In this document: one piece after another, positions 45,944 through 54,579 of the stretch
Position numbering within the stretch: the stretch's first letter is position 1
Layout of the letters: the number at the start of each line of letters is the position of its first letter
DNA from: Desnuesiella massiliensis
Lineage (GTDB): Bacteria; Bacillota; Clostridia; Clostridiales; Clostridiaceae
Assembly: GCF_001403615.1 (NCBI RefSeq)
Contig: NZ_LN879450.1
Span: 1 to 64,000, forward strand
Reading direction: 5' to 3'
Length of the DNA stretch: 64,000 bases
Notes under the pieces: generated by a model
Databases searched by the model: none
The model's input: only the letters and a program-made list of their open reading frames with translations
What the model was told of the DNA's origin: nothing
Program-made: the position numbers and the translations under genes

Positions 45944-46621
45944 ATGCGAAGATTAAATATAAAATCAAAGGTAATCTTTATTTCAATAATAGCAATATTA
46001 TTTACTTCCTTAGGTCTCTGGGGAGGATATAAGCTCTGGGTAGCCCCTAAAAAGGCTAGTGAACAATGGGTGCTTCCCAACTTAAAAAATCCTTCTAATA
46101 AATTTGTAACTAGAGACTCCTTAGTTACTCAAATAAATCAAAAACAAGAAATTATACCTATGGAAGCAGACATAGAACAGACCATAACCTTTGACGAAAG
46201 TTGGGGAAATTTAGGTTTCTTTAAGAAAGTACAAAATGTTCACTTTTTCGCCAAAGGAATATATGCTGTCGATATGTCTAAAATTTCAGAAGGAAATGTA
46301 GAAATCAATAATGACAAAAAATCCATAAAAGTTACACTACCCAAGCCCTATGTAAAATCTATAGCGATAAATGAAGAAAAAACCATATATGAAACTCCGC
46401 AAAAGGGAATTTTAAGGTTTGGCGATATAAAAATGACCCCTGCAGAATACCAAATAGTCATGGAGGATGCAAAAAAGAAGATAAGCGAAAAGCTTTCTTC
46501 TGAAGAATATTTTGGACAAGCTCTAAACAATACGGAGATAGCTGTAACAAGATTAATAAGATCCTTTTTCTCCGAGGATACTAAGAATAACTATAATATC
46601 ATAATCGAATTTGCTAAATAG
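45944..46621 (+). CDS. DUF4230 family membrane-anchored protein
   Basis: A 225-residue protein with one N-terminal membrane helix (about 9-30) and an extracytoplasmic DUF4230 domain (FVTRDSLVTQINQKQEIIP; KVTLPKPYVKSIAINEEKT; acidic-charged C terminus). Function of the family is unknown. Nineteen bases after the methyltransferase gene, with GGGGG before the ATG; probably co-transcribed, ended by a strong terminator. Confidence 0.82.
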   Translation: MRRLNIKSKVIFISIIAILFTSLGLWGGYKLWVAPKKASEQWVLPNLKNPSNKFVTRDSLVTQINQKQEIIPMEADIEQTITFDESWGNLGFFKKVQNVHFFAKGIYAVDMSKISEGNVEINNDKKSIKVTLPKPYVKSIAINEEKTIYETPQKGILRFGDIKMTPAEYQIVMEDAKKKISEKLSSEEYFGQALNNTEIAVTRLIRSFFSEDTKNNYNIIIEFAK

Positions 46622-46637
46622 CATTAGATAATACATC

Positions 46638-46676
46638 AAAAATAGGAATACCTAAATAAAGGTATTCCTATTTTTT
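46638..46676 (+). terminator. Terminator after DUF4230 gene
   Basis: 13-bp stem (aataggaatacct / aggtattcctatt) with a six-base loop, followed by TTTT; the left side is A-rich, so it may also work on the other strand. Confidence 0.9.
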
Positions 46677-46723
46677 CAATTTCATAATTACCCTTATTAA
46701 ATGTATTATTTTTCTAATTATGA

Positions 46724-46729
46724 TATAAT
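46724..46729 (+). promoter_or_regulatory. Extended -10 promoter for the small-peptide unit
   Basis: TGATATAAT gives an extended -10 (TG, one base, TATAAT) with no clear -35. It lies 36 bases before a 19-codon ORF. Confidence 0.5.
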
Positions 46730-46764
46730 AAAGTAAAAGTTGATGTGAGTTTAGGGAGGTTTAA

Positions 46765-46824
46765 ATGAAATTATATGTGCCAAGGCCGTTTAGAATATGT
46801 ACAAAAATTAAGAAATTATTTTAA
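46765..46824 (+). CDS. Very short basic peptide (19 residues)
   Basis: MKLYVPRPFRICTKIKKLF, starting five bases after GGGAGG and ending 11 bases before the next gene's ATG. Net charge is strongly positive. It could be a leader peptide controlling translation of the following membrane-anchored protein, or the shortened remainder of a former gene. Support is only the ribosome binding site, spacing and promoter. Confidence 0.5.
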   Translation: MKLYVPRPFRICTKIKKLF

Positions 46825-46835
46825 GAGGTATTTAA

Positions 46836-47318
46836 ATGTTTAATAAAATATTATTTAAAAAACCATTCCTTAATTATGTTGCTGTAACTATATTTATTTG
46901 CGCACTAATATTATCGGCGATAAAATTAAGTAAGAGCTATAATATTTCAACTGAAAATAAAATAATTGAGAATCAGAAAATTCACCAGCTTGTGAATTAT
47001 AATTATTCATCCGTAACAAAAATTACATTACTTAATGGCAAAACAGGAAAGTCAACACTAATTAATGATAAAGAAAATATTAACGAATTTACCCAACATT
47101 TAAAAACACTTACATTAGTAAAATCAAAAGATCAATCTGAAAAAATAGGTTATTTATATAGTATAAAACTTTATAACGAAGCTGAAGGCGCCATTCATAT
47201 CATATTAAATGATCAGATGAATATTAATAATACTTTTTATGATATAGCAGAAGAAGATGCAACTATAGCTAACTTCAAAGAGTTTACTGATTCGCTGGCT
47301 AAAAATGATAGACATTAA
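46836..47318 (+). CDS. Membrane-anchored protein of unknown function
   Basis: A 160-residue protein with an N-terminal membrane helix (about 13-30) and an exported domain containing beta strands (SVTKITLLNGKTGKSTLIND; YLYSIKLYNEAEGAIHIIL). I do not recognise a named family, though small DUF5301-like exported domains look similar. GAGG precedes the ATG. Co-transcribed with the 19-residue ORF. Confidence 0.6.
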   Translation: MFNKILFKKPFLNYVAVTIFICALILSAIKLSKSYNISTENKIIENQKIHQLVNYNYSSVTKITLLNGKTGKSTLINDKENINEFTQHLKTLTLVKSKDQSEKIGYLYSIKLYNEAEGAIHIILNDQMNINNTFYDIAEEDATIANFKEFTDSLAKNDRH

Positions 47319-47389
47319 ATAACTTATATCACATATGCTACAATAAGGTTATAAACAATATAAACTTTAGATCATAGGAGGAATGCACC

Positions 47390-47899
47390 ATGTGTAATTT
47401 TAAAGAAATTCAACCCGAAGAGTTAAATGAAAGCCCCTTTAAACTTATAGGTAAGGACTGGATGCTCATTACCGCCGAAAAAGATAATAAGGTAAATACT
47501 ATGACTGCTTCTTGGGGCGGCCTTGGTGTTATGTGGGGAAAGAATGTAGCTTATATAGTTATTCGCCCTCAGCGCTATACTAAAGAATTTATCGACCATT
47601 CAGATACCTTTTCTCTAACCTTCTTTGATGAAAGCTTTAAAAAGCAATTAAACTATTTGGGCACTGTTTCCGGAAGAGATGAAGATAAAATTAAAAATGC
47701 CGACCTAACCATTACACACTCAGAAGGTACTCCATATTTTGAAGAAGGAAACTTAGTAATATTATGCAAAAAATTATATGCTCAAGAATACAAGCCAGAA
47801 TACTTTATAGATAAAACCTTAAACGAAAAATGGTATCCTAAAGTTGATCATCACACATTATATATTGCTGAGGTTACTAATATTCTTATAAAGAAATAA
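47390..47899 (+). CDS. Flavin reductase-like domain protein
   Basis: A 169-residue FMN-binding split-barrel protein of the flavin reductase-like family. Motifs include NTMTASWGGLGVMWGKNVAY and RPQRYTKEFIDHSDTFSLTF, then LGTVSGRDEDKI. Members bind FMN and often reduce flavin or ferric compounds using NAD(P)H; the exact substrate is unknown. AGGAGGAATGCACC precedes the ATG. Confidence 0.85.
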   Translation: MCNFKEIQPEELNESPFKLIGKDWMLITAEKDNKVNTMTASWGGLGVMWGKNVAYIVIRPQRYTKEFIDHSDTFSLTFFDESFKKQLNYLGTVSGRDEDKIKNADLTITHSEGTPYFEEGNLVILCKKLYAQEYKPEYFIDKTLNEKWYPKVDHHTLYIAEVTNILIKK

Positions 47900-47977
47900 T
47901 AAATAAAAGTCTCTTTAGCAAGCTTACTTTAAAAACGTAAATCTAAAAATTACAATCATTTTTCAATAGTATTTGCA

Positions 47978-48021
47978 GCAAAAGAGGTATGCTATTTGAT
48001 AATTTTAGCATACCATTTTGC
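47978..48021. terminator. Bidirectional stem-loop between convergent genes
   Basis: Arms gcaaaagaggtatgcta and tagcataccattttgc pair over about 15 positions. It lies between the flavin reductase (+) and the ParB-like gene (-). Confidence 0.7.
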
Positions 48022-48117
48022 ATTTGTTATTTAGTTGTTACAGAGCAATATTTCAATATCGCGTTATAAATTTACTGCAGATTCTGCTTATTAGCATATT
48101 ATCGAGTTTGTTGTAAT

Positions 48118-48843
48118 CTACTCTATATATTCAGAGTATTGAGATAAAAACAAATCATACTCGTATTTTTCTGTAATCCAAACAATTACATAGTACTCTT
48201 TTACTCCCAGGCGTGAATATGCCTCATACCTGTGGTTTCCATCGTTTAACTCGAATTGCCCATCTACAAAGTGAACAATAAGTGGTGACATATCTTTTTC
48301 TCTTTTTATAACATTTTCAAGTTTCGTGACATGCTTTTCAAACCAATCTGCATTTACTCTGTATTTCATATTCGCCTCTGGGCCACAACAACGGGAGAAA
48401 AGTGATAATGGCATTTTTATTGGTCCTAAAAAGTACCTATCAAAAAGTTTTAAACCGTCTGAAAACTCTTTGTTATGTCCATCTGATAATAGGTAGGTAT
48501 GAACCCACTCTTCAAGTTTTCCATTTTTCGCATAGCACTGAGCAGATGATAAAGTACACTTGTATTCCATAATGAATACCTCCTTTTTTGAATAAACAAT
48601 CTTCTTAATTGAATCTAAGGAAAGATAATATTCATCAGATAGCTGTTCTATACTGATGCCATCATTGAATTTGTTTCGGATATCACGATTACGTTCAAGT
48701 AGATACTGTTTATATCCTGAAGTCTCTCCCCATGTACGTTTATTGCCACCTGATGGAATATAGACGAGTTTTCCCGACACATATTTTTGTATTTGTTTGA
48801 GCAATTGTTCAGGGAATATATCTTCACCGTTTTCGTATTTCAC
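48118..48843 (-). CDS. CD3324-family HTH protein fused in frame to a ParB/Srx-like domain
   Basis: A 241-residue frame. Residues 1-90 match the small Mor-like CD3324 family (GKLVYIPSGGNKRTWGETSG; DEYYLSLDSIKKIVY). Residues 92-241 form a ParB-N/sulfiredoxin-like domain (HFVDGQFELNDGNHRYEAYS). AAAGGAGG lies eight bases before the ATG at codon 92 (48570). The second domain may therefore also be made as a separate 150-residue protein. Either a true fusion or two overlapping genes whose stop was lost. Confidence 0.75.
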   Translation of the reverse strand: MKYENGEDIFPEQLLKQIQKYVSGKLVYIPSGGNKRTWGETSGYKQYLLERNRDIRNKFNDGISIEQLSDEYYLSLDSIKKIVYSKKEVFIMEYKCTLSSAQCYAKNGKLEEWVHTYLLSDGHNKEFSDGLKLFDRYFLGPIKMPLSLFSRCCGPEANMKYRVNADWFEKHVTKLENVIKREKDMSPLIVHFVDGQFELNDGNHRYEAYSRLGVKEYYVIVWITEKYEYDLFLSQYSEYIE

Positions 48844-49077
48844 ATCTATCCCTCCCTTATAATAAAGTGTACTATATCACTAACAAAGTAAATATATAGA
48901 GAACTTGTATAAGTGTTTTTTGCATACAGCATAATGTACAAAACATAAATTATCTTTACTTCACATTATATAAACAGGTCGAAACAAATTAAACTAATAT
49001 CCATATCTACTAAAACGAAAAATATCATTATATAAAATATATAAGTTAATCTAAAATTTGTAAATATGTATATAATG

Positions 49078-49115
49078 AAAAAGGACTATACATTCTTATA
49101 TGCATAATCCTTTTT
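49078..49115 (-). terminator. Terminator after tcdA
   Basis: aaaaagga and tcctttttt arms with imperfect inner pairing, 14 bases after the tcdA stop; T-rich flank on the minus strand. Confidence 0.65.
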
Positions 49116-49128
49116 CTAATTTCTAGCG

Positions 49129-49899
49129 CTATCTTCTTATCTTATCCCCTATTAAGTCCTTAATTACCTCTCCACCTAAAATCATGCCTGCTACAGGTGG
49201 TACAAAGGATATACTGCCCGGTATCTGTCTTTTAGCCGTACACTTTCTTGTGGTTTCACCAGTACATACACAGCCTTCTTTACAGGTTATTACTTCATCT
49301 AGTTTTGGCTTTAGCGGAATCTCTTCTGAATAAACCACTTTAAGCTTTTTTACTCCGCGTCTTTTTAGTTCATATCTCATAACCTTAGCTAGTGGACAAA
49401 CCTTGGTTTTATATATATCCGTAACTCTGAATTGAGTTGGATCCAACTTGTTTCCTGTACCCATGGAACTTATTAGTTTAACATTATTCTTCTCACACCA
49501 AACTGCTAAGGCAATTTTTGAGGATACGGTGTCTATAGCATCTATTACATAGTCCACATCTTCTGTTATAATTTCCGTTATATTTTCTTCTGTTATAAAG
49601 GTTTGATGAGTTATAACCTCACATTTTCTACTTATTTCTAGTATTCTATCCTTCATAACCTCTACCTTAGACTTGCTTATGGTTTTAAAGGTAGCATGAA
49701 TCTGTCTGTTTATATTGGTAAGACATACGGTGTCATCATCAACTAATACTAATTTACCTACTCCAGCTCTAGCTAAAGCTTCCACCGCAAAGCTTCCTAC
49801 TCCGCCTATACCTAATACTACAACTTTTTTATTCTTTAGCTCATCCAAAGCTTCTTTACCTATTAACAACTCCGTTCTTGACAATGAGTGTTGTAACAT
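49129..49899 (-). CDS. tcdA: tRNA threonylcarbamoyladenosine dehydratase
   Basis: A 256-residue ThiF/E1-like ATP-binding protein. It has the nucleotide-binding GIGGVGSFAVEALARAGV, the LVDDDTVCLTNINRQIH acidic strand and cysteines near the C terminus (EVITCKEGCVCTGETTRKC). TcdA cyclises t6A37 of tRNA to ct6A in an ATP-dependent step. Single gene, with a normal length for the family. Confidence 0.92.
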   Translation of the reverse strand: MLQHSLSRTELLIGKEALDELKNKKVVVLGIGGVGSFAVEALARAGVGKLVLVDDDTVCLTNINRQIHATFKTISKSKVEVMKDRILEISRKCEVITHQTFITEENITEIITEDVDYVIDAIDTVSSKIALAVWCEKNNVKLISSMGTGNKLDPTQFRVTDIYKTKVCPLAKVMRYELKRRGVKKLKVVYSEEIPLKPKLDEVITCKEGCVCTGETTRKCTAKRQIPGSISFVPPVAGMILGGEVIKDLIGDKIRR

Positions 49900-50001
49900 T
49901 GACTTTTCTCTCCTTTAGTGTTTATTAACAACCATTATTATATTATAATCTTTTGCAATTTTCTACATTTTATTTATCTGTGATTTATTTTATAATAAAA
50001 A

Positions 50002-50026
50002 TAGCCTAGGAATATCACCTAAGCCA
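50002..50026 (-). terminator. Terminator of the short membrane-peptide gene
   Basis: Stem tagcctagg / cctaagcca with one wobble; on the minus strand followed by ATTTTTATT. It lies 17 bases after the 31-codon ORF. Confidence 0.65.
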
Positions 50027-50042
50027 TTTATAGATTTTCTAA

Positions 50043-50138
50043 TTAAAAAAATATTGAAATAAGTAGCAATAATATCAATGGCAAAATTACTGAAACTATT
50101 ATAAGCCCCCTGCCACTACTTTGCGAGTCTTCTTTCAT
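50043..50138 (-). CDS. Small membrane peptide (31 residues)
   Basis: MKEDSQSSGRG followed by a 20-residue hydrophobic segment (LIIVSVILPLILLLLISIFF). A GGGGGG tract sits five bases before the ATG and a terminator follows. This layout is typical of a real small transmembrane protein. Function unknown; it lies between tcdA and the deoR promoter. Confidence 0.55.
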   Translation of the reverse strand: MKEDSQSSGRGLIIVSVILPLILLLLISIFF

Positions 50139-50287
50139 GTTTTCCCCCCACCACATTATTCACCTAAAATATGTTAATTTTATTATATAATCATATTAAT
50201 AACTTTTCAAATAAATATTACAAAAAACTATTGACAACTTATTTAGAAATAATATTAATTATTGTTCTTTAATGTACTAAAAACTCA

Positions 50288-50358
50288 TATTTTGGTTTTC
50301 AACAATTATTTATTGGTTTTATCTTTAGTTTTTGTTATAAATCAAAAGAAAACAAAAA
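50288..50358. promoter_or_regulatory. T-rich operator cluster upstream of deoR-type gene
   Basis: TATTTTGGTTTT (50288-50299), TATTGGTTTT (50311-50320), then a TAGTTTTTGTT segment and AAAAGAAAACAAAAATA. The first is identical to the tandem element upstream of the BMC promoter, suggesting autoregulation and shared control. Confidence 0.6.
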
Positions 50359-50371
50359 TACTCCCTTTATG

Positions 50372-50401
50372 TTTACTATTAAAGCAATAAGATGTTATAA
50401 T
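50372..50401 (+). promoter_or_regulatory. Proximal promoter of the DeoR-family regulator
   Basis: TTTACT (50372-50377), 18 bases, TATAAT (50396-50401), 36 bases before the start codon. A second -35-like TTGACA at 50231-50236 has a weaker -10 and may be a distal promoter. Confidence 0.55.
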
Positions 50402-50437
50402 ATAATATATAAAATAAAATATAAAGGTGATAAAACT

Positions 50438-51199
50438 ATGCTACCAATTGCAAGAAGAAACAAGATAAAAGAAATAATTACGGAAAAAAAGAGTGTTATA
50501 GTGTCAGAACTGGCAAAATCTTTTAAAGTCACAGAAGAAACCATTAGGAAAGATTTACAGCAGCTAGAAGAGGAAGGTTTTTTAACTCGTACCTATGGTG
50601 GAGCTTATATTTCAGATGGTGTTGAAAACGATGTAGATATAAATTTAAGAGAGCATATACAAGTAGAAGGAAAACAAAGAATCGCTGAAATGTGTTTGAA
50701 TTATATAAATAACGGGGATTCTATATTTCTCGATGCATCGACCACTTCCTTATATATTGCCTCAATCCTCAAAGAGAAACGCTTAACTGTAACTACTAAC
50801 TCTATTAAGATAATGAATCTATTGGCTGATAATCCAAACATAAAGTTAATTATAATTGGAGGAAGAATCGAACATCCTTCAATGTCTGCTCTAGGCAGAA
50901 ATGCTGAGTGGAACATGAATAACTACTTCTTTGATGCAGCCTTTATTTCTTGTAGAGCCATCAGCATGACTCATGGTATAACTGATTCCAATGAGCAGCA
51001 GGCGGAAATAAGAAAGATTGCTATAGAACACTCAAACCACACCTACTTAGTGGCCGATTATACTAAATTTGATAGAACCGCTTTTACAAAGATATGTGAT
51101 TTCAGCAGTATTGATACTTTAATTGTAGATAAGCCCCTTCCTACGGAATGGCACGGTTTCTTGAAAAATTATGATACAAATTTAGTTGAATGCGAATAA
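50438..51199 (+). CDS. DeoR-family transcriptional regulator
   Basis: A 253-residue regulator. The N-terminal DeoR HTH (about 3-57; VSELAKSFKVTEETIRKDLQ, then GFLTRTYGGAYIS) is followed by the sugar-phosphate sensor domain (about 75-240; GDSIFLDASTTSLYIA, then SMTHGITDSNEQQAEIRK). DeoR proteins bind phosphorylated sugars. AAAGGTGAT supports the ATG at 50438, not the longer frame at 50369. It faces the mtnA-mtnK operon and shares operator-like sequence with it and the BMC operon, so is the likely regulator of both. Confidence 0.9.
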   Translation: MLPIARRNKIKEIITEKKSVIVSELAKSFKVTEETIRKDLQQLEEEGFLTRTYGGAYISDGVENDVDINLREHIQVEGKQRIAEMCLNYINNGDSIFLDASTTSLYIASILKEKRLTVTTNSIKIMNLLADNPNIKLIIIGGRIEHPSMSALGRNAEWNMNNYFFDAAFISCRAISMTHGITDSNEQQAEIRKIAIEHSNHTYLVADYTKFDRTAFTKICDFSSIDTLIVDKPLPTEWHGFLKNYDTNLVECE

Positions 51200-51230
51200 A
51201 AAGTTTTATAATTAAATATGAAAAAATAAA

Positions 51231-51270
51231 GCTTAGATTGAATCGAATCAATCTAAGCCTTATTTTTTAT
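51231..51270. terminator. Bidirectional terminator between deoR-type gene and mtnA
   Basis: 11-bp stem (gcttagattga / tcaatctaagc, six-base loop), with TTATTTTTT on the right and AAAAAATAAA on the left. It serves both converging units. Confidence 0.88.
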
Positions 51271-51289
51271 ATATGGACTTAGCTATTAA

Positions 51290-52348
51290 TTACTCAAAAA
51301 GCTTAGCTAAGCTTTCATTATATGGTGGATAAGCAATGCCTTTTTCTGTTACTATGGCAGTAATTAAATTATGGTCCGTAACGTCAAAGCAAGGGTTGTA
51401 AACCTTAACTCCTGCTGGAGCCATTGGCTTTTCGTACCATTTTGAAGTTACTTCTTCATCAGGTCTTAATTCTATGTGTATGTTATCTCCGTGCTCACAT
51501 TTTAAGTCTATAGTGGATAATGGTGCACAAACATAGAAAGGTACTCCATAGTGTTTAGCCAAAATTGCTACTCCTGAGGTTCCAATCTTATTTGCAGTAT
51601 CTCCATTAGCAGCTACTCTATCGCAGCCTACAAGCACAGCTTGAATCTTTCCTTCTTTCATTACTATAGATGCCATGTTATCGCAGATTAAAGTCACATC
51701 TACTCCCGCTTCTTTAAGCTCCCAAGCAGTTAATCTAGCACCTTGAAGCAATGGTCTTGTTTCATCCGCATATACTTTAAAATCATAGCCTCTTTCTTTT
51801 CCAAGATATATTGGGGCTAAAGCAGTTCCATATTTAGCTGTAGCTATAGCTCCTGCATTGCAGTGAGTTAATATGCCCATGCCGCTCTTTAGAAGTGATA
51901 GAGCATTTTCTCCTATAGTCTTGCACACTAATTCATCCTCTGCTCTTATAGCCTCAGCTTCTTGTCTAAGAGCTTCCTTAACCTCTGCTGCAGTCTTTCC
52001 TTTTTCTCTTAAGAATCTATTCTCCATACGATCAAGAGCCCAGAAAAGATTTACTGCTGTAGGTCTTGAGGAAGCAAGATAATCTTTTACTTTCTTGAAA
52101 TCTTCATATAATGCTTCATAGGTCTCTGCCTTTGATTCTTTTGTTCCAAGATAAGCACCATAGCCTGCTGCTATACCTATAGCTGGAGCTCCTCTAACTC
52201 TTAGAGCGTATATAGCCTCCCAAATTTGATTTTGGCTAGTTAATCTTAAGAATATCTTCTCATTAGGAAGTAAGGCTTGGTCTAGTATAACTAATGCATT
52301 GTTTTCATCATCTAAAATTACGGATTGTATAACTTCATTTTCTAACAT
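51290..52348 (-). CDS. mtnA: S-methyl-5-thioribose-1-phosphate isomerase
   Basis: A 352-residue eIF2B-like aldose-ketose isomerase. Motifs include IYALRVRGAPAIGIAAGYG, GILTHCNAGAIATAKYGTA with the active cysteine, and VLVGCDRVAANGDTANKIGT with the catalytic Asp. It converts methylthioribose-1-phosphate to the ribulose form; relatives accept 5-deoxyribose-1-phosphate too. It is the last gene of the ABC-mtnK-mtnA operon and 11 bases after mtnK; GGGGGAT precedes the ATG. Its product could be the aldolase substrate in the microcompartment. Confidence 0.94.
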   Translation of the reverse strand: MLENEVIQSVILDDENNALVILDQALLPNEKIFLRLTSQNQIWEAIYALRVRGAPAIGIAAGYGAYLGTKESKAETYEALYEDFKKVKDYLASSRPTAVNLFWALDRMENRFLREKGKTAAEVKEALRQEAEAIRAEDELVCKTIGENALSLLKSGMGILTHCNAGAIATAKYGTALAPIYLGKERGYDFKVYADETRPLLQGARLTAWELKEAGVDVTLICDNMASIVMKEGKIQAVLVGCDRVAANGDTANKIGTSGVAILAKHYGVPFYVCAPLSTIDLKCEHGDNIHIELRPDEEVTSKWYEKPMAPAGVKVYNPCFDVTDHNLITAIVTEKGIAYPPYNESLAKLFE

Positions 52349-52359
52349 ATTTTATCCCC

Positions 52360-53583
52360 CTACCTTTTGCATTTTTCTATCAAGTCTAAATAACTCTTTC
52401 CATCTAGCATAGCTTCTCTGTTCATCACAAGCTCTTTTCCATAAACTAAGCAGAACTTTTCTGCTGCTGCTCTCTTTTCAGCATCTTTAATAGTTGTAAC
52501 ATCCTTTACGTGAGCAATACCTAAAATTCTTCTGCAAAGTTCTAGTCCAGCCACTGCTGCAGTATCTCTTAATACAGTATTTAAGTAGTACTCAGCAAAG
52601 CCTTCATATTTAGCTACTCTTTCTGTAGCTTTTTCAGCCCAAACTTTAAGGAATTTGTCCTTAAACATATCTATAGTATTATTAATAGATTCCTTTACCC
52701 AAGCTAGGTAGCTTTCTTTTTCCGCTCCCTCTTCCATAGTAGCCTCTCCGTTTACCATAGCAAATATGAAGTGAGCCACTACATTTCCTATATCATAACC
52801 TGCTGGTCCATAGAACGCAAACTCAGGGTCGATAACTTTAGTAGAATCTTCTTTAACAAATATAGATCCGCTGTGAAGATCTCCATGAATTAGGCTTTGA
52901 GCATTGGACATGAATTCAAATTTAAGTTTAGCAGTTTCTAATAGGAACTTATTATCCTTCCATAATAACTCCTCTGCTAAAGGTTTAGTTGCTTCAAATA
53001 TGTCATTTCTTTCACAGTTAAAGAAAGGCTCTGTATAAACTAAATCCTCGGAGATTTCGCAAAGCTCAGGATTTATAAAGCTTTTAACTAGCTCTTTCTT
53101 TTCTTTATGTCCCATAACCACATCTGTAGTAAGTAATAAAGTGTTAACCATATAGGTTGTAATATGATCTGCTAGCATAGGGAATTTCCTATGATTTAAA
53201 AGAGCTGTTCTTAAAATTACATGGTCAGATAAATCCTCCATTACGCAGCAATTCATCACTGAATCATACTTATAAACCTCTGGCACTAATCCTGGTGCTA
53301 AGGAATATTGAAGCTTTAATATTTCACTTTCAATTCTATTTCTATCTGGGGAAAGCTTGAATTCATCTGATATTCTAGCTACAGGACCTGCTTGCTTTAT
53401 TATAACAGATTTATTATTTTTTTCGTCAACTACTCTAAATACGTAGTTAAGATTGCCATCACCGATTTCTTTACAAGTTAAAACTGCATCCTTATCAAAG
53501 AAATTTAATACGGTTTTAGCGTATTCTATAGCATCATTTTCTTTCATGGTAAAATACTCTTTAGTGAAATCTAAATTTGACAT
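52360..53583 (-). CDS. mtnK: S-methyl-5-thioribose kinase
   Basis: A 407-residue APH-like kinase. The glycine-rich GDGNLNYVFRVV loop, ATP-lysine in SVIIKQAGP, catalytic HGDLHSGSIFV and metal-binding DPEFAFYGPAGYDIGN are visible. It phosphorylates 5-methylthioribose (and in characterised homologues 5-deoxyribose) at C1. AGGAGGATGTATT precedes the ATG. It sits between the ABC permease and mtnA. Confidence 0.95.
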   Translation of the reverse strand: MSNLDFTKEYFTMKENDAIEYAKTVLNFFDKDAVLTCKEIGDGNLNYVFRVVDEKNNKSVIIKQAGPVARISDEFKLSPDRNRIESEILKLQYSLAPGLVPEVYKYDSVMNCCVMEDLSDHVILRTALLNHRKFPMLADHITTYMVNTLLLTTDVVMGHKEKKELVKSFINPELCEISEDLVYTEPFFNCERNDIFEATKPLAEELLWKDNKFLLETAKLKFEFMSNAQSLIHGDLHSGSIFVKEDSTKVIDPEFAFYGPAGYDIGNVVAHFIFAMVNGEATMEEGAEKESYLAWVKESINNTIDMFKDKFLKVWAEKATERVAKYEGFAEYYLNTVLRDTAAVAGLELCRRILGIAHVKDVTTIKDAEKRAAAEKFCLVYGKELVMNREAMLDGKSYLDLIEKCKR

Positions 53584-53602
53584 AATACATCCTCCTCGTT
53601 AC

Positions 53603-54577
53603 TTAACGCTTCTTGTAATATGTTAATGCAAGAGCGAAGGCTAATACTGTTCCTTTAACTATATCCATGGCATAGTAAGGCACCGAAAGCATTACTAGAC
53701 CGTTTTGTAATATTCCTATTAATACAGCACCTACTAAAGTACCAATAGCATTTGCTTTTCCTGATCCTCCTACAGAGAAGCCTATATAAGCTGCTGCTAC
53801 TGCATCCATTAAGTAAGGAGCTCCAGCATTTATTTCAGCAGTCATAACACGAGAACCTAATATGATTCCTCCTATAGCTGCAAATAATGCAGAAAGTAAG
53901 TATGCTATTACTCTATATTTATTAACTGGTATACCGGATAATCTAGCCGCTTCCATATTTCCGCCAATAATGTACATGTATCTTCCATGCTTTGTATAGG
54001 TAAGGAATACATGAACTATTACCACCACTGCAAGCATTATAATAATTATCCATGGAACTTTACCAAGCTGTGCAAATACTGGGCTAATCTGTCCTGGTGC
54101 TGTTTCCCCATTAGCCATTACCATGTTTTGAGATATAACAGCTCCTTTAGTATAGGTTAATGCTATACCTTGGAATATAAACATGGTAGCAAGAGTCATA
54201 AGCATATCCTGCACCTTTATCTTCACTATCATAAAAGCATTTATTCCACCAGCTACTAGGGCCACTGCTAGGGCTGCTAATATAGCTACAAAGGTGTTTT
54301 GCTCATGCCAGACAAACATTGAAATAACCACCGCTACTGAAATAGAAGCTACTGAACCTACAGAAAGGTCAAAGCCTCCTACGGATAAGGAAATGGTAAT
54401 ACCAATAGCAATAATTGTTACTATAGAAATAGAACGTAAAATATTTATTATATTGCTTTGAGTCATGAATCTATCTGAAGCGAAAGTAAAGAATATTAAA
54501 AGCAACACAATAGTCAATAATGTTCCATATTTATATAAGAAATCGAATAAGCTAAAACTACTTTTTTTATTTTCCAC
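53603..54577 (-). CDS. Ribose-type ABC transporter permease
   Basis: A 324-residue RbsC-like protein with about eight to ten membrane helices. The family loop GRYMYIIGGNMEAARLSGIPV (an EAA-type coupling motif) precedes later helices, and FDLSVGSVASISV is an RbsC-type signature. Forms a homodimeric pore with the RbsA-like ATPase. Substrate by context is 5-methylthioribose or 5-deoxyribose. Confidence 0.93.
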   Translation of the reverse strand: MENKKSSFSLFDFLYKYGTLLTIVLLLIFFTFASDRFMTQSNIINILRSISIVTIIAIGITISLSVGGFDLSVGSVASISVAVVISMFVWHEQNTFVAILAALAVALVAGGINAFMIVKIKVQDMLMTLATMFIFQGIALTYTKGAVISQNMVMANGETAPGQISPVFAQLGKVPWIIIIMLAVVVIVHVFLTYTKHGRYMYIIGGNMEAARLSGIPVNKYRVIAYLLSALFAAIGGIILGSRVMTAEINAGAPYLMDAVAAAYIGFSVGGSGKANAIGTLVGAVLIGILQNGLVMLSVPYYAMDIVKGTVLAFALALTYYKKR

Positions 54578-54579
54578 GA

